A DNA stretch of 64,000 bases, from NCBI RefSeq assembly GCF_013265555.1, contig NZ_CP041345.1, positions 2,960,581 through 3,024,580 of the forward strand. The letters are read 5' to 3'. Position 1 is the stretch's first letter; the number at the start of each line of letters is the position of its first letter. A model generated the notes under the pieces. That model saw nothing but the letters and a program-made list of their open reading frames with translations, was not told the origin of the DNA and made no database searches. Positions 1 to 9,661 of this stretch are shown here, piece after piece. The translations under genes and the position numbers were made by a program. The DNA comes from Tenuifilum thalassicum (GTDB lineage: Bacteria > Bacteroidota > Bacteroidia > Bacteroidales > Tenuifilaceae).

Positions 1-407
1 TTTAGCCCATGATACCGTTTTATTGGTAGGCTCAGGTGAATGCTTTCGTACAGGTAGCGGGCAAGGTTTATTTCGTGGTCATCTTCGGTTAAATACATGA
101 TGTCGGCCTCGTCTTCCATCTCCTCGCTAGTAATCTTGGCTAGAAGAAAACCTTTATATTGAACTGGTAGGAAGAACTGCTCCAAACATCTGTCGCAGGT
201 AACCTTAACCTCTCCCTTAATCACTATGTCAAATTCAAGCAGATTTTCCTGCTTATTCATTTTGACCTTGGCATTGAGAGCGCCCTCTCTAATTTCGCCT
301 TCGGGGAACTCGGAAAAGAAATCGTTATTAACTTCGAAATCAAACGAGTGTTTTCCAAGTTTAAGTCCCTTAAAACTAATTGTATATGCCTTTAAAACCG
401 TTCCCAC
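1..407 (-). CDS. DUF177/YceD-family protein, 3' end outside the window
   Basis: Reading the minus strand from a GTG at 407 gives about 135 residues that run off the left edge. The frame has an in-frame TGA four codons upstream, so GTG is the only plausible start. The protein carries the paired cysteines of the family in VTCDRCLEQF (Cys71 and Cys74), followed by an acidic stretch (EEMEDEADIMYLTEDD). In this family the gene normally precedes rpmF and the fatty-acid genes plsX and fabH, and the product (YceD in E. coli) is linked to 23S rRNA metabolism. Those downstream genes would lie outside the window, so the context cannot be checked. Family assignment is fairly sure; function is inferred from the family. 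Confidence 0.8.
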   Translation of the reverse strand, partial: MGTVLKAYTISFKGLKLGKHSFDFEVNNDFFSEFPEGEIREGALNAKVKMNKQENLLEFDIVIKGEVKVTCDRCLEQFFLPVQYKGFLLAKITSEEMEDEADIMYLTEDDHEINLARYLYESIHLSLPIKRYHGL

Positions 408-491
408 CTTCTCAAAAAATCAACGTGCAAAGTTATAAAAATTCAAATCAACCCAAAAAAATTAAAAATAATCATCAAAATAGATGATATT

Positions 492-2294
492 CTATTGAGC
501 CTTAGCCCTACGTTTACGCTCATTCTCGTCGAGATAAATTTTTCTTATACGAATTGCCTTTGGTGTTATTTCAACATACTCATCGTCCTGAATGTATTCG
601 AGGGCCTCTTCGAGGGTAAATTTAACTGGAGGAGCCAAAAACACCTTTTCATCGGAGCCCGAAGCACGCATATTGGTAAGCTTTTTTGACTTGGTCACGT
701 TTACAACAATATCGCCAGCGCGTGTATTTTCACCTACTACCTGTCCGGCATAAACCTCCTCGTGCTCATCAATAAAGAATCGTCCCCTATCCTGTAACTT
801 ACCAAGAGCGTATGCAAAAGCAGTTCCGCTCTCCATGGCTATAAGAGAACCGTTAGTACGAGTTTCTATTTCACCTCTATAAGGCTCAAAAGCTTTAAAT
901 CGATGAGAGATAATAGCCTCACCAGCCGTAGCTGTAAGGATTATGTTACGCAATCCTATAATGCCACGCGAGGGAATCTCAAACTCTAGGTGTACCCTAT
1001 CGTGCCTACGGTCCATTGAAATAAGCGTACCTCTGCGGCGGGTAACATGTTCAATGGCCTTGCCCGAAACATCTTCGGGAACATCAATGGAAAGTATTTC
1101 AATGGGTTCATGCTTAACCCCATCTATTTCTTTAATGATAACTTTTGGCTGCCCAACCTGTAGCTCATAGCCCTCGCGGCGCATGGTTTCAATAAGAACA
1201 GAGAGATGAAGCACACCACGGCCATATACAGTAAATGCATCGGCCGATTCGGTTTCTTCCACTCGAAGCGCCAAATTCTTTTCAAGTTCACGCATAAGCC
1301 TATCCTTGAGATGACGAGAGGTGACAAACTTCCCATCACGACCAAAGAAAGGTGAGTCGTTAATGGTGAAAAGCATGCTCATGGTAGGCTCATCAACGGC
1401 AATGGTTGGAAGTGGTTCTGGATTTTCAAAATCGGCAACAGTATCGCCAATATCAAACCCTTCAACACCAACAAGTGCGCAGATATCGCCAGAGTGAACC
1501 TCATCAACCTTTTTGCGCTCCAAACCTTCAAAAACCAGTAGTTCCTTAATCTTAGTTCGAACAACTGTTCCGTCGCGTTTTACTAAAGAAACATTCTGTC
1601 CGGCATTCAGCGTGCCCCTATGCAACTTCCCAATAGCAATTCGGCCTACATAGTTTGAGTAATCGAGCGAAGTGATTAGAAGTTGTGGTGTACCCTGCAG
1701 CTGTTTAGGTGCGGGCACATAGTCGATAATACAATCGAGAAGCGGTGTAATATCATTTGAAGGTTTGCGCCAATCGCTACTCATCCAACCCTGCTTAGCA
1801 CTTCCAAATATTGTAGGGAACTCAAGCTGCTCCTCGGTAGCATCAAGGTTGAACATCAGCTCATAAACTTGCTCTTGCACCTCCTCGGGGCGGCAGTTTG
1901 GCTTATCAACTTTATTGATAACAAGAATAGGTTTTAGTCCAATAGCCAAGGCCTTTTGCAGTACAAAACGGGTTTGAGGCATTGTTCCTTCAAATGCATC
2001 AACAAGCAGCAAAACGCCATCGGCCATGTTGAGTACGCGTTCTACTTCGCCACCAAAATCGCTGTGACCAGGAGTGTCGATTATGTTTATTTTATATCCC
2101 TTATAGTTTACCGATACGTTTTTTGCCAGTATGGTTATACCCCGTTCGCGCTCCAAATCGTTGCTATCAAGAATTAGTTCTCCAGGATTTTCGTGCTCCT
2201 TGAAAAGTTTTCCCTGGATAATCATCTTATCCACTAGGGTAGTCTTGCCATGGTCGACGTGTGCAATAATTGCGATGTTTCTGATACCTTTCAT
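492..2294 (-). CDS. typA: translational GTPase TypA/BipA
   Basis: A full-length 600-residue protein of the TypA/BipA family, a ribosome-associated GTPase that helps 50S assembly and growth under stress. Visible GTPase motifs: P-loop AHVDHGKT (residues 11-18), switch region around RERGITI, DTPGH (73-77) and NKVD (127-130). These are followed by EF-G-like domains II, III and V and the TypA-specific C-terminus ending in basic residues. The ATG sits 20 bases downstream of a TACCTTTG box, so the 5' leader is short. It is a monocistronic minus-strand gene, divergent from the glycosyltransferase gene at 2429. Nothing is missing compared with the family. Confidence 0.97.
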   Translation of the reverse strand: MKGIRNIAIIAHVDHGKTTLVDKMIIQGKLFKEHENPGELILDSNDLERERGITILAKNVSVNYKGYKINIIDTPGHSDFGGEVERVLNMADGVLLLVDAFEGTMPQTRFVLQKALAIGLKPILVINKVDKPNCRPEEVQEQVYELMFNLDATEEQLEFPTIFGSAKQGWMSSDWRKPSNDITPLLDCIIDYVPAPKQLQGTPQLLITSLDYSNYVGRIAIGKLHRGTLNAGQNVSLVKRDGTVVRTKIKELLVFEGLERKKVDEVHSGDICALVGVEGFDIGDTVADFENPEPLPTIAVDEPTMSMLFTINDSPFFGRDGKFVTSRHLKDRLMRELEKNLALRVEETESADAFTVYGRGVLHLSVLIETMRREGYELQVGQPKVIIKEIDGVKHEPIEILSIDVPEDVSGKAIEHVTRRRGTLISMDRRHDRVHLEFEIPSRGIIGLRNIILTATAGEAIISHRFKAFEPYRGEIETRTNGSLIAMESGTAFAYALGKLQDRGRFFIDEHEEVYAGQVVGENTRAGDIVVNVTKSKKLTNMRASGSDEKVFLAPPVKFTLEEALEYIQDDEYVEITPKAIRIRKIYLDENERKRRAKAQ

Positions 2295-2314
2295 CCCCCT
2301 AAAAAATTAGCGTG

Positions 2315-2322
2315 CAAAGGTA
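2315..2322 (-). promoter_or_regulatory. Bacteroidota-type -7 box of typA
   Basis: On the minus strand the sequence reads TACCTTTG, an exact match to the Bacteroidota -7 consensus TAnnTTTG. It lies 20 bases upstream of the typA ATG. The matching -33 TTG is not clear. Confidence 0.5.
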
Positions 2323-2428
2323 CAACTTTACCGCCAAACAAATACAAGAAAATCAATTTTTTATGGAAAATTAAAGGTTTGAAATCGATTTTATTACTTT
2401 TGTTGATGTCAAAAATCCTTCAAATGAG

Positions 2429-3397
2429 ATGATTTATCGCTTTAAAAAGATAAAGGCATTTTACTATGCCAAGGCACTTTTTATGATGCTCTACCCTTTC
2501 TCACTTAAAAGGAGAAGGCTTAAAAAGATAATAACCGATTCGGATACTCGGGATACTGAAGTTCAATTTAGAGTCAACTACTACAACAAGCTAACCAAAA
2601 GGCATCCCCTTGAAGGGAGTAAAAAAACAGTGGCTATAGGAAAATTTAAGCTAAAAGATTACAGTAGCGCATACTACTTCGATACGCTAGAGTATCTCCG
2701 TTACTTTCCAAAGAATTACCAGTTCAACCCACTCTTTGGCGATATAACATTTGTACCAGATGCTCCTTCGATTGTAAAAAGCCGACCAGTTGGCGATAAC
2801 AACCAAAACTCTGTACTTCTTAACCTCGATAAGTACCGCCATTTCAACTTTATTAACGACCCAATAAAATATGAGGATAAGAAAGATATTTTGGTTTGGC
2901 GAGGACATGTTTCGAAGCTAAAACAGAACAGAATCGACTTTTTAGAAAAATTTCACGATCACCCGTTATGCGATGCAGGTTATACCAATAATTGGGATGG
3001 TAACCCTGACTGGAAAAAAGGATGGCTAACAATCAAAGACCAGCTAAAGTATAAATTCATTCTTTGCCTGGAGGGTGTGGATGTAGCAACCAATCTAAAG
3101 TGGGTGATGTCGTCGAATTCCGTGGCAGTTTCAACCATCCCAAAGTTTGAGACCTGGTACATGGAAGGAACCCTTAAACCCGATTATCATTACATTAGCA
3201 TTGCCGATGATTTCTCCGACCTTGAAGATAAGATTAACTTTTACCTTAATCACCCCGATAAGGCTAAAGCCATAATTGCCAATGCACACAATCACGTTAA
3301 TCGATTTAGGGATAAAAAGAGAGAGCGTTTAATATCGCTTTTAGTGCTAAGCAAATATTTTGAGATGACATCGAACGACACAAAAAATGGCTTCTAG
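2429..3397 (+). CDS. glycosyltransferase family 90 (CAP10-like) protein
   Basis: A 322-residue cytoplasmic protein that resembles GT90 enzymes (CAP10/LPS-modifying glycosyltransferases). The family features seen are DILVWRGHVSK near residue 152, a tryptophan-rich segment (NNWDGNPDWKKGW), and FILCLEGVDVATNLKWVM near 212-228, the usual sugar-nucleotide binding area. GT90 proteins transfer xylose or other sugars onto surface glycans; the substrate here is unknown. The N-terminus is basic and has no signal peptide. The gene stands alone on the plus strand, with no other LPS genes beside it. The family is fairly certain, the substrate open. Confidence 0.8.
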   Translation: MIYRFKKIKAFYYAKALFMMLYPFSLKRRRLKKIITDSDTRDTEVQFRVNYYNKLTKRHPLEGSKKTVAIGKFKLKDYSSAYYFDTLEYLRYFPKNYQFNPLFGDITFVPDAPSIVKSRPVGDNNQNSVLLNLDKYRHFNFINDPIKYEDKKDILVWRGHVSKLKQNRIDFLEKFHDHPLCDAGYTNNWDGNPDWKKGWLTIKDQLKYKFILCLEGVDVATNLKWVMSSNSVAVSTIPKFETWYMEGTLKPDYHYISIADDFSDLEDKINFYLNHPDKAKAIIANAHNHVNRFRDKKRERLISLLVLSKYFEMTSNDTKNGF

Positions 3398-3482
3398 TAT
3401 CAAAATCACTTTAATCTTTGAAACAATTATTTAGTAACTCTTGTTGAACAGATTTAAAAGAATAAAAAAAACTAAATAACCC

Positions 3483-4433
3483 ATGACAAAAAAAATATTA
3501 AGCCTGCAATTCATTATGCTTTTGGCAGCTATTACAGCATTTGGTCAGCTAAAAGAAACTACAGAAAAGCTAAAATCGTTTCAGCCCGATACCATTAAAG
3601 GCTGGAAAAAGGGGATAGCTTTAGGAATTAACGTAAACCAAACCTCTCTAACAAACTGGGCAGCAGGAGGGCAAAGCTCATTTGCATTGAATTCGGTTTT
3701 TAGTGGATTCATCAACTACAAAAGCCCCAACGCATCGTGGGTGAACACCATTGATTTAGGATACGGCATACTTAGCCAGGAGGATGTAAAATATATTAAA
3801 AAGACTGATGATAAAATTGATGTATTATCTAAGTTTGGACGAAAAGCAAGCAAAAATTTCTACTATGCAGCATTGTTGAACTTCAAAACCCAGTTTTCAA
3901 CTGGTTATAACTACCCCAACGATAGCACCAGAACAAAAATCTCAAACTTTTTTGCTCCTGCCTATCTTGTGGGTGCAGTCGGGATGGACTACAAACCAAA
4001 CGATTACCTTAGCGCATTTTATGCCCCTTTAACTGGTAAGGTAACCTTTGTAACCGATACCATGCTGTCAAATGCTGGGGCATTTGGTGTTGAAAAGGGG
4101 AAGCAAATAAAAAATGAGTTTGGTGGTTACCTTAGAATAGTATTCAGCAAGAACGATTTTAAACCCGAATGGTTGAAGAACCTAACCCTAACCTCAAAGC
4201 TCGATTTGTTTTCAAACTACCTTGAAAATCCTCAGAATATTGTTGTTAACTGGGAAACACTGGTTATTATGAAGGTGAACCAGTATATCAATGTTAACCT
4301 TAACACCCAACTAATTTACGACGATAAGGTAAAAATAGCCAAGGACACCAACCACGATGGTATAATCGATTCAAACGGGCCAAGAGTTCAGTTTAAAGAG
4401 ATTTTTGGAGTTGGCATAACGTTTAAGCTTTAA
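3483..4433 (+). CDS. DUF3078 domain-containing outer-membrane-associated protein
   Basis: A 316-residue secreted protein with a signal peptide (MTKKILSLQF then a hydrophobic stretch ending AFGQ near residue 22). The mature part begins with the family pattern GWKKGIALGINVNQTSLTNWAAGGQSSF and continues with alternating beta strands rich in aromatic residues, ending in F-K-L, as expected for a beta-barrel or barrel-like envelope protein. DUF3078 proteins are common single-copy Bacteroidota proteins of unknown function. It follows the GT90 gene by 85 bases and precedes the GH3 gene by 59 bases, all on the plus strand. Confidence 0.8.
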   Translation: MTKKILSLQFIMLLAAITAFGQLKETTEKLKSFQPDTIKGWKKGIALGINVNQTSLTNWAAGGQSSFALNSVFSGFINYKSPNASWVNTIDLGYGILSQEDVKYIKKTDDKIDVLSKFGRKASKNFYYAALLNFKTQFSTGYNYPNDSTRTKISNFFAPAYLVGAVGMDYKPNDYLSAFYAPLTGKVTFVTDTMLSNAGAFGVEKGKQIKNEFGGYLRIVFSKNDFKPEWLKNLTLTSKLDLFSNYLENPQNIVVNWETLVIMKVNQYINVNLNTQLIYDDKVKIAKDTNHDGIIDSNGPRVQFKEIFGVGITFKL

Positions 4434-4492
4434 ATAGAGGCTTTGCCATTTGCTAAAAATCATATAGATTTGGATAGATTAAAACCTGAAGC

Positions 4493-6022
4493 ATGCCTTT
4501 TTTTAATTCTATCCTAAACTGGATTAATACCAAAAGGTTGTATAACATCGACCTTTTCCGAAAGTACCCTTTTGAGGTACAACGTGATGTGCTTTTCGAC
4601 TTGCTAAAGCAAGCCGCATCCACTGAGTATGGGAAGCGTTTTGGTTTTGAAAGCATTAAATCCATTGAAGAATACCAGCAAAGGGTTCCTATAGTCGATT
4701 ACGAGTCGATAAAGCCCTATATCGAAAGGCTCCGAGAAGGAGAGGAAGGACTACTTTGGCCATCCGAAATAAGGTGGTTTGCCAAATCGTCGGGAACAAC
4801 GCAAAGCAAAAGTAAGTTTATTCCTGTGAGCAACGAGGCTTTAGAGAATTGTCACTTTCGAGGTGCTCGCGATGTGTTGGCCATTTACTTCGACCTTTAC
4901 CCCGATAATAACCTATTTAGCGGCAAGGGGCTTACTCTTGGAGGCAGCCATCAGGTCGATAACTTCAACATAAAATCGTTTTATGGCGATTTATCGGCTA
5001 TCCTGATAGAGAACCAACCCTGGTGGGCCGACTTCATAAGAACACCCAGCCAAAAGGTTGCGCTTATTCCCGATTGGGAAAAGAAGTTGGAAATGCTTAC
5101 AACTGAAACCCTAAAAGAGAACGTAACCAGCTTGGCAGGGGTTCCATCGTGGAACCTGGTAATGATAAAGCACCTACTCAACCATACAGGGAAAAACAAC
5201 CTGCTTGAGATATGGCCTAACCTTGAGCTCTTTATGCATGGTGGCGTTAGTTTTGCCCCTTACAGGGAACAATTCCAAAAGTTAATTCCCTCGCCCAACA
5301 TGCACTACATGGAAACTTACAACGCCAGCGAGGGCTTTTTTGCCATTCAGGATGACCCAAATTCCGATAGCATGCTTCTAATGCTCGACTATGGCATCTT
5401 TTTCGAATTTATACCCTTTGAGGAACTTTCAAAGCCAAACCCCAAAACGCTAACAGTTGCCGATGTTGAGATAGGAAAGAATTACGCCATGGTGATATCA
5501 ACAAACTCGGGACTATGGCGGTACATGATAGGCGACACGGTGACTTTCACCTCAAAATCGCCACACAAAATAAAAATAACTGGGCGTACCAGGCACTACA
5601 TCAACGCATTTGGCGAAGAGGTTATAATAGATAACGCTGAACGTGCCCTTGAAAAGGCTTGCGCAGCCACCGGAGCAATAATTTCGGAATACACTGCCGC
5701 ACCTATCTTTATGGAAACCAACAAAAAGGGAAGCCATGAATGGCTAATTGAGTTTGAAAAAGCCCCTGCGAATATTGATACTTTCGCAAATATACTAGAC
5801 TCTTCGCTTTGTGAGCTAAACTCCGATTATGAGGCAAAACGAGCCAAGAATGTCACCCTTGACTTTCCCAAGGTTACTCAAGCTGCTCCTGGAACTTTTT
5901 TTGAGTGGATGCGTGAACGAGGAAAGCTAGGAGGACAAAACAAGGTGCCTAGGCTCTCTAATACACGCGAATACATCGATGAGCTGCTTGCAATTCACAA
6001 CAGGCTTATTTCAAACAGGTAG
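4493..6022 (+). CDS. GH3 auxin-responsive promoter family protein (acyl-adenylating enzyme)
   Basis: A 509-residue protein of the bacterial GH3 family, part of the adenylate-forming superfamily. Seen: the phosphate-binding loop SSGTTQSKSK around residues 100-109, METYNASEGFFA (the adenine/acyl site motif), LWRYMIGDTV, and the hinge region ITGRTRHYINAFGEEV that precedes the mobile C-terminal domain. Plant GH3 enzymes conjugate amino acids to acyl acids; the substrate of the bacterial versions is not established. The ATG at 4493 begins MPFFNSILNW, typical of bacterial members. No pathway partner is adjacent, so the substrate cannot be deduced here. Confidence 0.88.
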   Translation: MPFFNSILNWINTKRLYNIDLFRKYPFEVQRDVLFDLLKQAASTEYGKRFGFESIKSIEEYQQRVPIVDYESIKPYIERLREGEEGLLWPSEIRWFAKSSGTTQSKSKFIPVSNEALENCHFRGARDVLAIYFDLYPDNNLFSGKGLTLGGSHQVDNFNIKSFYGDLSAILIENQPWWADFIRTPSQKVALIPDWEKKLEMLTTETLKENVTSLAGVPSWNLVMIKHLLNHTGKNNLLEIWPNLELFMHGGVSFAPYREQFQKLIPSPNMHYMETYNASEGFFAIQDDPNSDSMLLMLDYGIFFEFIPFEELSKPNPKTLTVADVEIGKNYAMVISTNSGLWRYMIGDTVTFTSKSPHKIKITGRTRHYINAFGEEVIIDNAERALEKACAATGAIISEYTAAPIFMETNKKGSHEWLIEFEKAPANIDTFANILDSSLCELNSDYEAKRAKNVTLDFPKVTQAAPGTFFEWMRERGKLGGQNKVPRLSNTREYIDELLAIHNRLISNR

Positions 6023-6150
6023 TTTGTCAACAGATAGTATTATTTCAACATATCATCAAGATATTTTGTAAAGTTTATTAACCATTTTTTTTGGAGAGAA
6101 AACCTTATTTTTTACTTTTATAAAAGTATTTATTTAAGAATTTTAACTTT

Positions 6151-6765
6151 ATGCACGTAGCAATTGCAGGTAATATTGGATCAGGCAAAACAACCCTAAC
6201 AGGTTTACTTGCCAAGCATTATAAGTGGAAACCTCAATATGAGGATGTTGATGACAATCCATATTTAAACGATTTTTATGAGGATATGCAGCGTTGGAGC
6301 TTTAACCTTCAAATCTACTTCTTAAATAGCCGATTTAGTCAAATAGTTGAGATTCACCGAAGCGGTGAAGATGTTATTCAGGACAGAACCATATACGAGG
6401 ATGCTCACATTTTTGCGCCCAACCTTCATGATATGGGTTTAATGAGCACCCGCGATTTCAACAACTACCTTTCGCTATTCAACCTGATGACCACTCTGGT
6501 AAATCCTCCCGATTTACTAATCTACCTAAGGGCCTCAGTGCCAACTCTGGTAAAACAAATCCAAAAACGAGGACGAGACTACGAAAAAAACATCCGCCTC
6601 GACTATCTGCAGCGCCTTAATGAGCGTTATGAGGCTTGGATTGAAGGCTATAAGCTTGGAAATCTTCTTATAATTGATGTAGATAACCTTGACTTTGCCG
6701 ATAAACCTGAAGATTTAAGATTTATAATCAATAAGATTGATGCACAGATACACGGTTTATTCTAA
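6151..6765 (+). CDS. deoxynucleoside kinase (deoxyadenosine/deoxycytidine kinase type)
   Basis: A 204-residue kinase that phosphorylates deoxynucleosides in the salvage pathway. Motifs: P-loop GNIGSGKTT (residues 7-15), the YEDVDDNPYL segment that contacts the nucleoside, the DRT motif (78-80) with following IYED, and the arginine-rich lid KRGRDYE (139-145). Length and motif order match the bacterial dNK family (dCK/dGK-like). The phosphoryl acceptor cannot be chosen between deoxyadenosine, deoxyguanosine and deoxycytidine by eye. It lies 129 bases after the GH3 gene and 30 bases before a lipoprotein gene. Confidence 0.93.
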   Translation: MHVAIAGNIGSGKTTLTGLLAKHYKWKPQYEDVDDNPYLNDFYEDMQRWSFNLQIYFLNSRFSQIVEIHRSGEDVIQDRTIYEDAHIFAPNLHDMGLMSTRDFNNYLSLFNLMTTLVNPPDLLIYLRASVPTLVKQIQKRGRDYEKNIRLDYLQRLNERYEAWIEGYKLGNLLIIDVDNLDFADKPEDLRFIINKIDAQIHGLF

Positions 6766-6795
6766 TATTTTGTCTAACCTATAATTAATTTGTTT

Positions 6796-7212
6796 ATGAA
6801 AAAAATTGGATTAATTGCACTTTTCTTTGGAGTTGCATTTGCATTCACATCATGCCAAAAGGACAGTGAAGATTTCAACATTGTTGGCAAATGGAACGTT
6901 GATAAAACTACCATTGAATACTACATGGGCGATTCTGCCTCTGGCACCCCAATTGACTCTGAGGTTACCGAAAATGATGGGGTAATTGAATTTAAGGCCG
7001 ATGGTACTGCTATCGACACAGATGGTTCAGAATATACTTACACACTAAAAGGTGACAAATTAACTATATACGAATTTCCTAATGAAGTATCATTCGAACT
7101 TACACTAACAGAGAAGTCTAACTCTCATGTGAAGGGTTATACTGTAGAAACCGTTGAGGAGATGGGCATTACACTCACCACGAAATTAACAATGGAACTA
7201 TCACGTATCTAG
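6796..7212 (+). CDS. lipocalin-like lipoprotein
   Basis: A 138-residue lipoprotein. The ATG at 6796 gives MKKIGLIALFFGVAFAFTSC, a clean lipoprotein signal with the lipobox cysteine at residue 20; an upstream TTG at 6790 is in frame but adds nothing. The mature part begins with a short acidic linker and then IVGKWNVDKTTIEYY, followed by short beta strands with DGT turns (ADGTAIDTDGSEYTYTLKGDKL). This is the pattern of Bacteroidota lipocalin-like (DUF4923/DUF5004-type) domains. The function is unknown. A strong terminator follows directly. Confidence 0.75.
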   Translation: MKKIGLIALFFGVAFAFTSCQKDSEDFNIVGKWNVDKTTIEYYMGDSASGTPIDSEVTENDGVIEFKADGTAIDTDGSEYTYTLKGDKLTIYEFPNEVSFELTLTEKSNSHVKGYTVETVEEMGITLTTKLTMELSRI

Positions 7213-7230
7213 TTAGAAATTATTTTTTAT

Positions 7231-7264
7231 AAAAAGGCTACCTCGAAAGGGTAGCCTTTTTTTA
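7231..7264 (+). terminator. Rho-independent terminator
   Basis: A GGCTACC / GGGTAGCC stem with a short TCGAAA loop, flanked by an A-run on the left and a T-run on the right. It ends the lipoprotein gene. Confidence 0.88.
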
Positions 7265-7500
7265 TGGCTTATAAATAGCAAAATCATTACTTATAAGACA
7301 TCGTCATCAATGCAAAAAGTAAAAAAACTGGAAAAATTAAGCTACTGTAAAAGTACGAAACACGAAAGAATTGATAATCAATTCATGTTATGAAATAAAT
7401 TAGTAATGACCTGCTTATAATTTTAAAGCTGTAAAAAAAGTCCAACAAACGAAATCTGCTTAATTAACCTATCCAAGTTTCTGTGATTTCTGAATAAACG

Positions 7501-7535
7501 ATAAAAAAGACCGATACTTTTGCTGTATCGGTCTT
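7501..7535 (-). terminator. Rho-independent terminator of kbl
   Basis: An 11-bp perfect inverted repeat (AAGACCGATAC and GTATCGGTCTT) with a 7-base loop. On the minus strand it is followed by a T-run, so it terminates kbl 23 bases after its stop codon. Between the plus-strand terminator and this one (7265-7500) nothing gene-like is seen. Confidence 0.85.
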
Positions 7536-7557
7536 AAGTATAGAAAATTGGAAGAAA

Positions 7558-8754
7558 TTAGATTACACCAAGCTGTTTACCCACCTTTGTAAACTTTTCA
7601 ATGGCAAACTCGATATGCTCGCGGGTATGAGCAGCACTTATTTGAACCCTAATACGTGCCTTACCCTTTGGAACAACAGGATAGTAGAAGCCAATTACAT
7701 AAATGCCCTCTTCAAGTAAAGCCGCGGCAAAATCCTGCGAAAGCTTAGCATCATTGGGTAAGTGTCCTAGCATAATTGGCGTAATAGGATGTACCCCCTC
7801 AACAATACGGAAACCTGCCTCTGACATTCCTTTACGGAATAGCTGAGTATTCTCCCAGAGCTTATCGCGTAGCTCAGTGGTTTCGCTAAGCATGTTAAGC
7901 ACTTTAAGAGTTGCACCGGCAATGGCAGGCATCAATGAGTTTGAAAACAGGTATGGTCTTGAACGCTGACGTAGCATGTCAACAATCTCTTTACGTCCAG
8001 AGATACATCCACCCGATGCTCCTCCTAAGGCCTTTCCAAAGGTTGTTGATATAATATCTACCCTACCCATGGCATTGCAGTACTCATGTGTACCTCGACC
8101 AGTTTTACCAACAAAACCAGTGGCATGCGAATCGTCAACCATCACCATAGCATCGTACTTCTCTGCCAGATCGCAAATCTTATCAACCTGGGCAATGATA
8201 CCATCCATGGAGAATACGCCATCGGTAACTATCATTTTGTAACGGCACCCTGAGGCTTCTTTAAGTTTTGCCTCAAGATCAGCCATATCGTTGTTCTTGT
8301 AGCGAAAACGTTGAGCCTTACAAAGCCTTACTCCATCAATTATAGAAGCATGGTTTAGCTCATCAGAAATAATCGCATCTTGTTCGGTAAGAATGGGCTC
8401 AAAAATTCCACCATTAGCATCGAAAGCCGAAGAGTAAAGTATGGTATCTTCAGTTCCTAAAAACTCACTAATCTTGTTCTCTAGCTGTTTATGTAAATCT
8501 TGCGTTCCGCAAATAAACCTTACCGACGACATACCAAATCCCCACTCCTCCATGGCTTTTTTCCCTGACTCAATTACTGCAGGATGCGATGACAAACCAA
8601 GGTAATTATTGGCACAGAAGTTAAGCACCTTTTTCCCATTTGCCAGGATTTCAACACCCTGTGGAGTGGTAATTATACGTTCGTTTTTATAGAGCCCCTC
8701 GGCTTTAATATTCTCTAGCTGCTGCTGCAGCTCGTTTTTAATTTTTCCGTACAT
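7558..8754 (-). CDS. kbl: glycine C-acetyltransferase (2-amino-3-ketobutyrate CoA ligase)
   Basis: A 398-residue PLP enzyme of the alpha-oxoamine synthase family. It cleaves 2-amino-3-oxobutyrate with CoA into glycine and acetyl-CoA in threonine degradation. Seen: [14 protein letters not shown] near residues 45-58, DELNHAS (131-137), the PLP-ring aspartate in DDSHATG (207-213), and the Schiff-base lysine in FGKALGG (Lys241). The 398-residue length and overall sequence fit KBL better than 8-amino-7-oxononanoate synthase or serine palmitoyltransferase. Threonine dehydrogenase (tdh), its usual partner, is not in the window. A TAACTTTG box lies about 25 bases upstream. Confidence 0.92.
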   Translation of the reverse strand: MYGKIKNELQQQLENIKAEGLYKNERIITTPQGVEILANGKKVLNFCANNYLGLSSHPAVIESGKKAMEEWGFGMSSVRFICGTQDLHKQLENKISEFLGTEDTILYSSAFDANGGIFEPILTEQDAIISDELNHASIIDGVRLCKAQRFRYKNNDMADLEAKLKEASGCRYKMIVTDGVFSMDGIIAQVDKICDLAEKYDAMVMVDDSHATGFVGKTGRGTHEYCNAMGRVDIISTTFGKALGGASGGCISGRKEIVDMLRQRSRPYLFSNSLMPAIAGATLKVLNMLSETTELRDKLWENTQLFRKGMSEAGFRIVEGVHPITPIMLGHLPNDAKLSQDFAAALLEEGIYVIGFYYPVVPKGKARIRVQISAAHTREHIEFAIEKFTKVGKQLGVI

Positions 8755-8779
8755 AGCTGTTTATAGTTTGATATTTTCA

Positions 8780-8787
8780 CAAAGTTA
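8780..8787 (-). promoter_or_regulatory. -7 box of kbl
   Basis: The minus strand reads TAACTTTG, a match to the TAnnTTTG consensus, 25 bases before the kbl ATG. Confidence 0.45.
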
Positions 8788-8859
8788 GCAGAAAAAGTTA
8801 AAAATTTAAAGGTTGTGATTAGTTTACGGTGTTCGGTGCATAGAGGTTTGGGATGCTGA

Positions 8860-9530
8860 GCATGCCGAGGTATCTCTTCTTGATGAATATGATGAAGTTA
8901 AAGGAAGTTAGAGGAAGTTATAGGAATGAGTCGGAAATAATCGGAATGATTCGGAAGACTTTTGTCATGCTGAGCCTGCCGAAGCATCTCTGGTTGAAGA
9001 ATATGAGGAAGTTAAAAGAAGTTAGAGGAAGTTATAGGAATGATGCGGAATGACTCGGAACGATTCGGAAATAATCGGAAGGTTTGAGACCGTGTTTCGT
9101 TTTTAGTTTTTGGTGTTTAGAAATGTGTGCTCAGAATCAACCAATTAGTAAAGTTTGAAAACATTGCCCCGTAGGGGCTAAGTAATGGTAGAATCATCAA
9201 GCCCCTGAGTAATTTACGATGCACGAAAGAACCACACCAAAGAGCGAATATGAAACGTTGCATCGCAATTTTGATAAATTGCCCAAAGAATCAGTATGTC
9301 ATGCTGACCTTGCCGAAGCAACTTTGGCTGAGGAATATGAGGAAGTTAAAAGAAGTTAGAAGAATTTAAAAGAATGACTCGGAATGACTCGGAAATATTC
9401 GGAAGGAATCGGAAGAGCCGTGTTTGGTTTTTAGTTTTTGGTGTTTAGAGAATTGATAGCCCTATGTACCCTCCAATAGATCCTTCGCTTCGCTCAGGAT
9501 GACAAGCCAAGCCATAGAAGGTATTGAGTG
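8860..9530. repeat. intergenic island of dispersed repeats
   Basis: The 907-base gap between kbl and the DUF3108 gene has no believable gene. It holds three copies (about 8890-8965, 9005-9085, 9338-9420) of an array with a 10-bp period, GAAGTTAGAG followed by units like GAATGATTCG. Around them are copies of the phrase GTCATGCTGAGCCTGCCGAAG (near 8965 and 9297), and GATCCTTCGCTTCGCTCAGG near 9479. The same modules recur in the toxin-cassette region at 19-36 kb. The small open frame at 8853-9053 is only the repeat read through. Confidence 0.8.
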
Positions 9531-9661
9531 AAACGCAAATATTTTATTCATATCTACATTTTTATGTAGACTTTATTTAGGACGGGTCATACTTTTTTGT
9601 TTAACTTTTAACTTTTATCTTTAACGCTTAACGATTAATTCTAACGATTAACTTCTAACGA

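Noticed and set aside
8853-9053. Open frame MLSMPRYLFLMNMMKLKEVRGSYRN... after kbl
   Set aside because: It reads two copies of the dispersed repeat and repeats itself in protein as well; no RBS or family support.
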